NCBI GenBank assembly: GCA_026770575.1
Contig: MU658051.1
Span: 1-14,748, forward strand
Direction of reading: 5' to 3'
Length of the DNA: 14,748 nt
Origin: Pelagophyceae sp. CCMP2097
Taxonomy: Eukaryota > Sar > Pelagophyceae
Part shown: positions 14,534 through 14,748 of the stretch, piece after piece
Position numbering within the stretch: position 1 is the first letter of the stretch
How the letters are laid out: each line of letters begins with the position of its first letter
Program-made: the position numbers and the translations under genes
Notes under the pieces: generated by a model
What the model saw: the letters and a program-made list of their open reading frames with translations, nothing else
Database searches by the model: none
Told to the model about the DNA's origin: nothing

Positions 14534-14748
14534 CGTGTGTTGCGAGCTGGCGGCGGAAGTCGACTTGGAAGTCGACACGCGTTATGGGTTGGTGGCGGCC
14601 GTCGACTTGAAAGTCGACGCGCGTCTGCAAACGGAGCAATGGGGAGCATCGCAGCTTTAGCCGGCTCCAACCGGCTACAGCCGGCCTTGACCGGCTGTGG
14701 CCGGCAGCGGCCTGCTTCGGCCGGCGACGTCCAAGTTGACGCGTGTTG
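14384..14748. repeat. About 207-bp satellite array, continues past window end
   Basis: GGTGGCGGCCGTCGACTT starts copies at 14384 and 14591, and GTCCAAGTTGACG-type ends recur at about 14522 and 14729 with the same spacing. Each copy contains GCAAACGGAG, GGGGAGCATCGCAGCTT, a block of CCGGCTNNNG-like decamers, and GTCGACTT/AAGTCGAC palindromes (14394-14412, 14559-14576, 14601-14618). The second copy is cut by the window edge. There is no sign of a gene beyond 14533. Confidence 0.85.

Overview
The window looks like nuclear DNA of a very GC-rich unicellular alga. A pelagophyte-like stramenopile (Aureococcus type) or a haptophyte fits best, but this is inference and no marker gene settles it. The evidence is that genes are broken by short introns of about 60-240 nt with GT-AG and some GC-AG borders. 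Spliced reading frames, checked by phase, restore textbook eukaryotic domains: TBC RabGAP, PHD fingers, AT-hooks, PhyH dioxygenase, and a type II membrane glycosyltransferase. No bacterial operon layout or Shine-Dalgarno pattern is visible.

Layout. 1-347: leader with a 34-bp direct repeat and an A-tract. 348-2732 (+): TBC-domain RabGAP with a C-terminal coiled coil, about five exons. 2733-3146: short intergenic stretch. 3147 to about 6941 (+): a many-exon gene with a signal-anchor helix, a long Ala/Glu-rich coiled coil and a CgeB/GT1-like glycosyltransferase domain; its last exons may be a separate small gene. 7242-10352 (-): an eight-exon gene whose phases all agree (772 codons including stop). 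It encodes AT-hook, PHD finger with a long insert, second PHD finger, acidic linker, complete PhyH-type Fe(II)/2-oxoglutarate dioxygenase and an acidic tail. It converges on the glycosyltransferase gene.

10353-12250 is visibly less GC-rich and looks like inserted or decaying mobile DNA: an unrecognised reading frame broken by one TAG, a same-frame tail ORF, a hairpin with a long T-tract, and a perfect 39-bp inverted repeat around a 292-bp spacer. 12302-14533 holds a gag-like, zinc-knuckle frame, again with one in-frame stop near its N-terminus. It runs into a satellite of about 207 bp built from CCGGCT-type decamers and GTCGACTT/AAGTCGAC palindromes, which continues past the window end.

Most interesting: (1) the chromatin-reader/PhyH fusion; (2) introns flanked by direct repeats offset by exactly the intron length, as expected for intron gain by insertion; (3) the inverted-repeat/gag/satellite block, which could be one undescribed element. 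Exon models were made by hand from splice phase and protein continuity; transcript data would be decisive.
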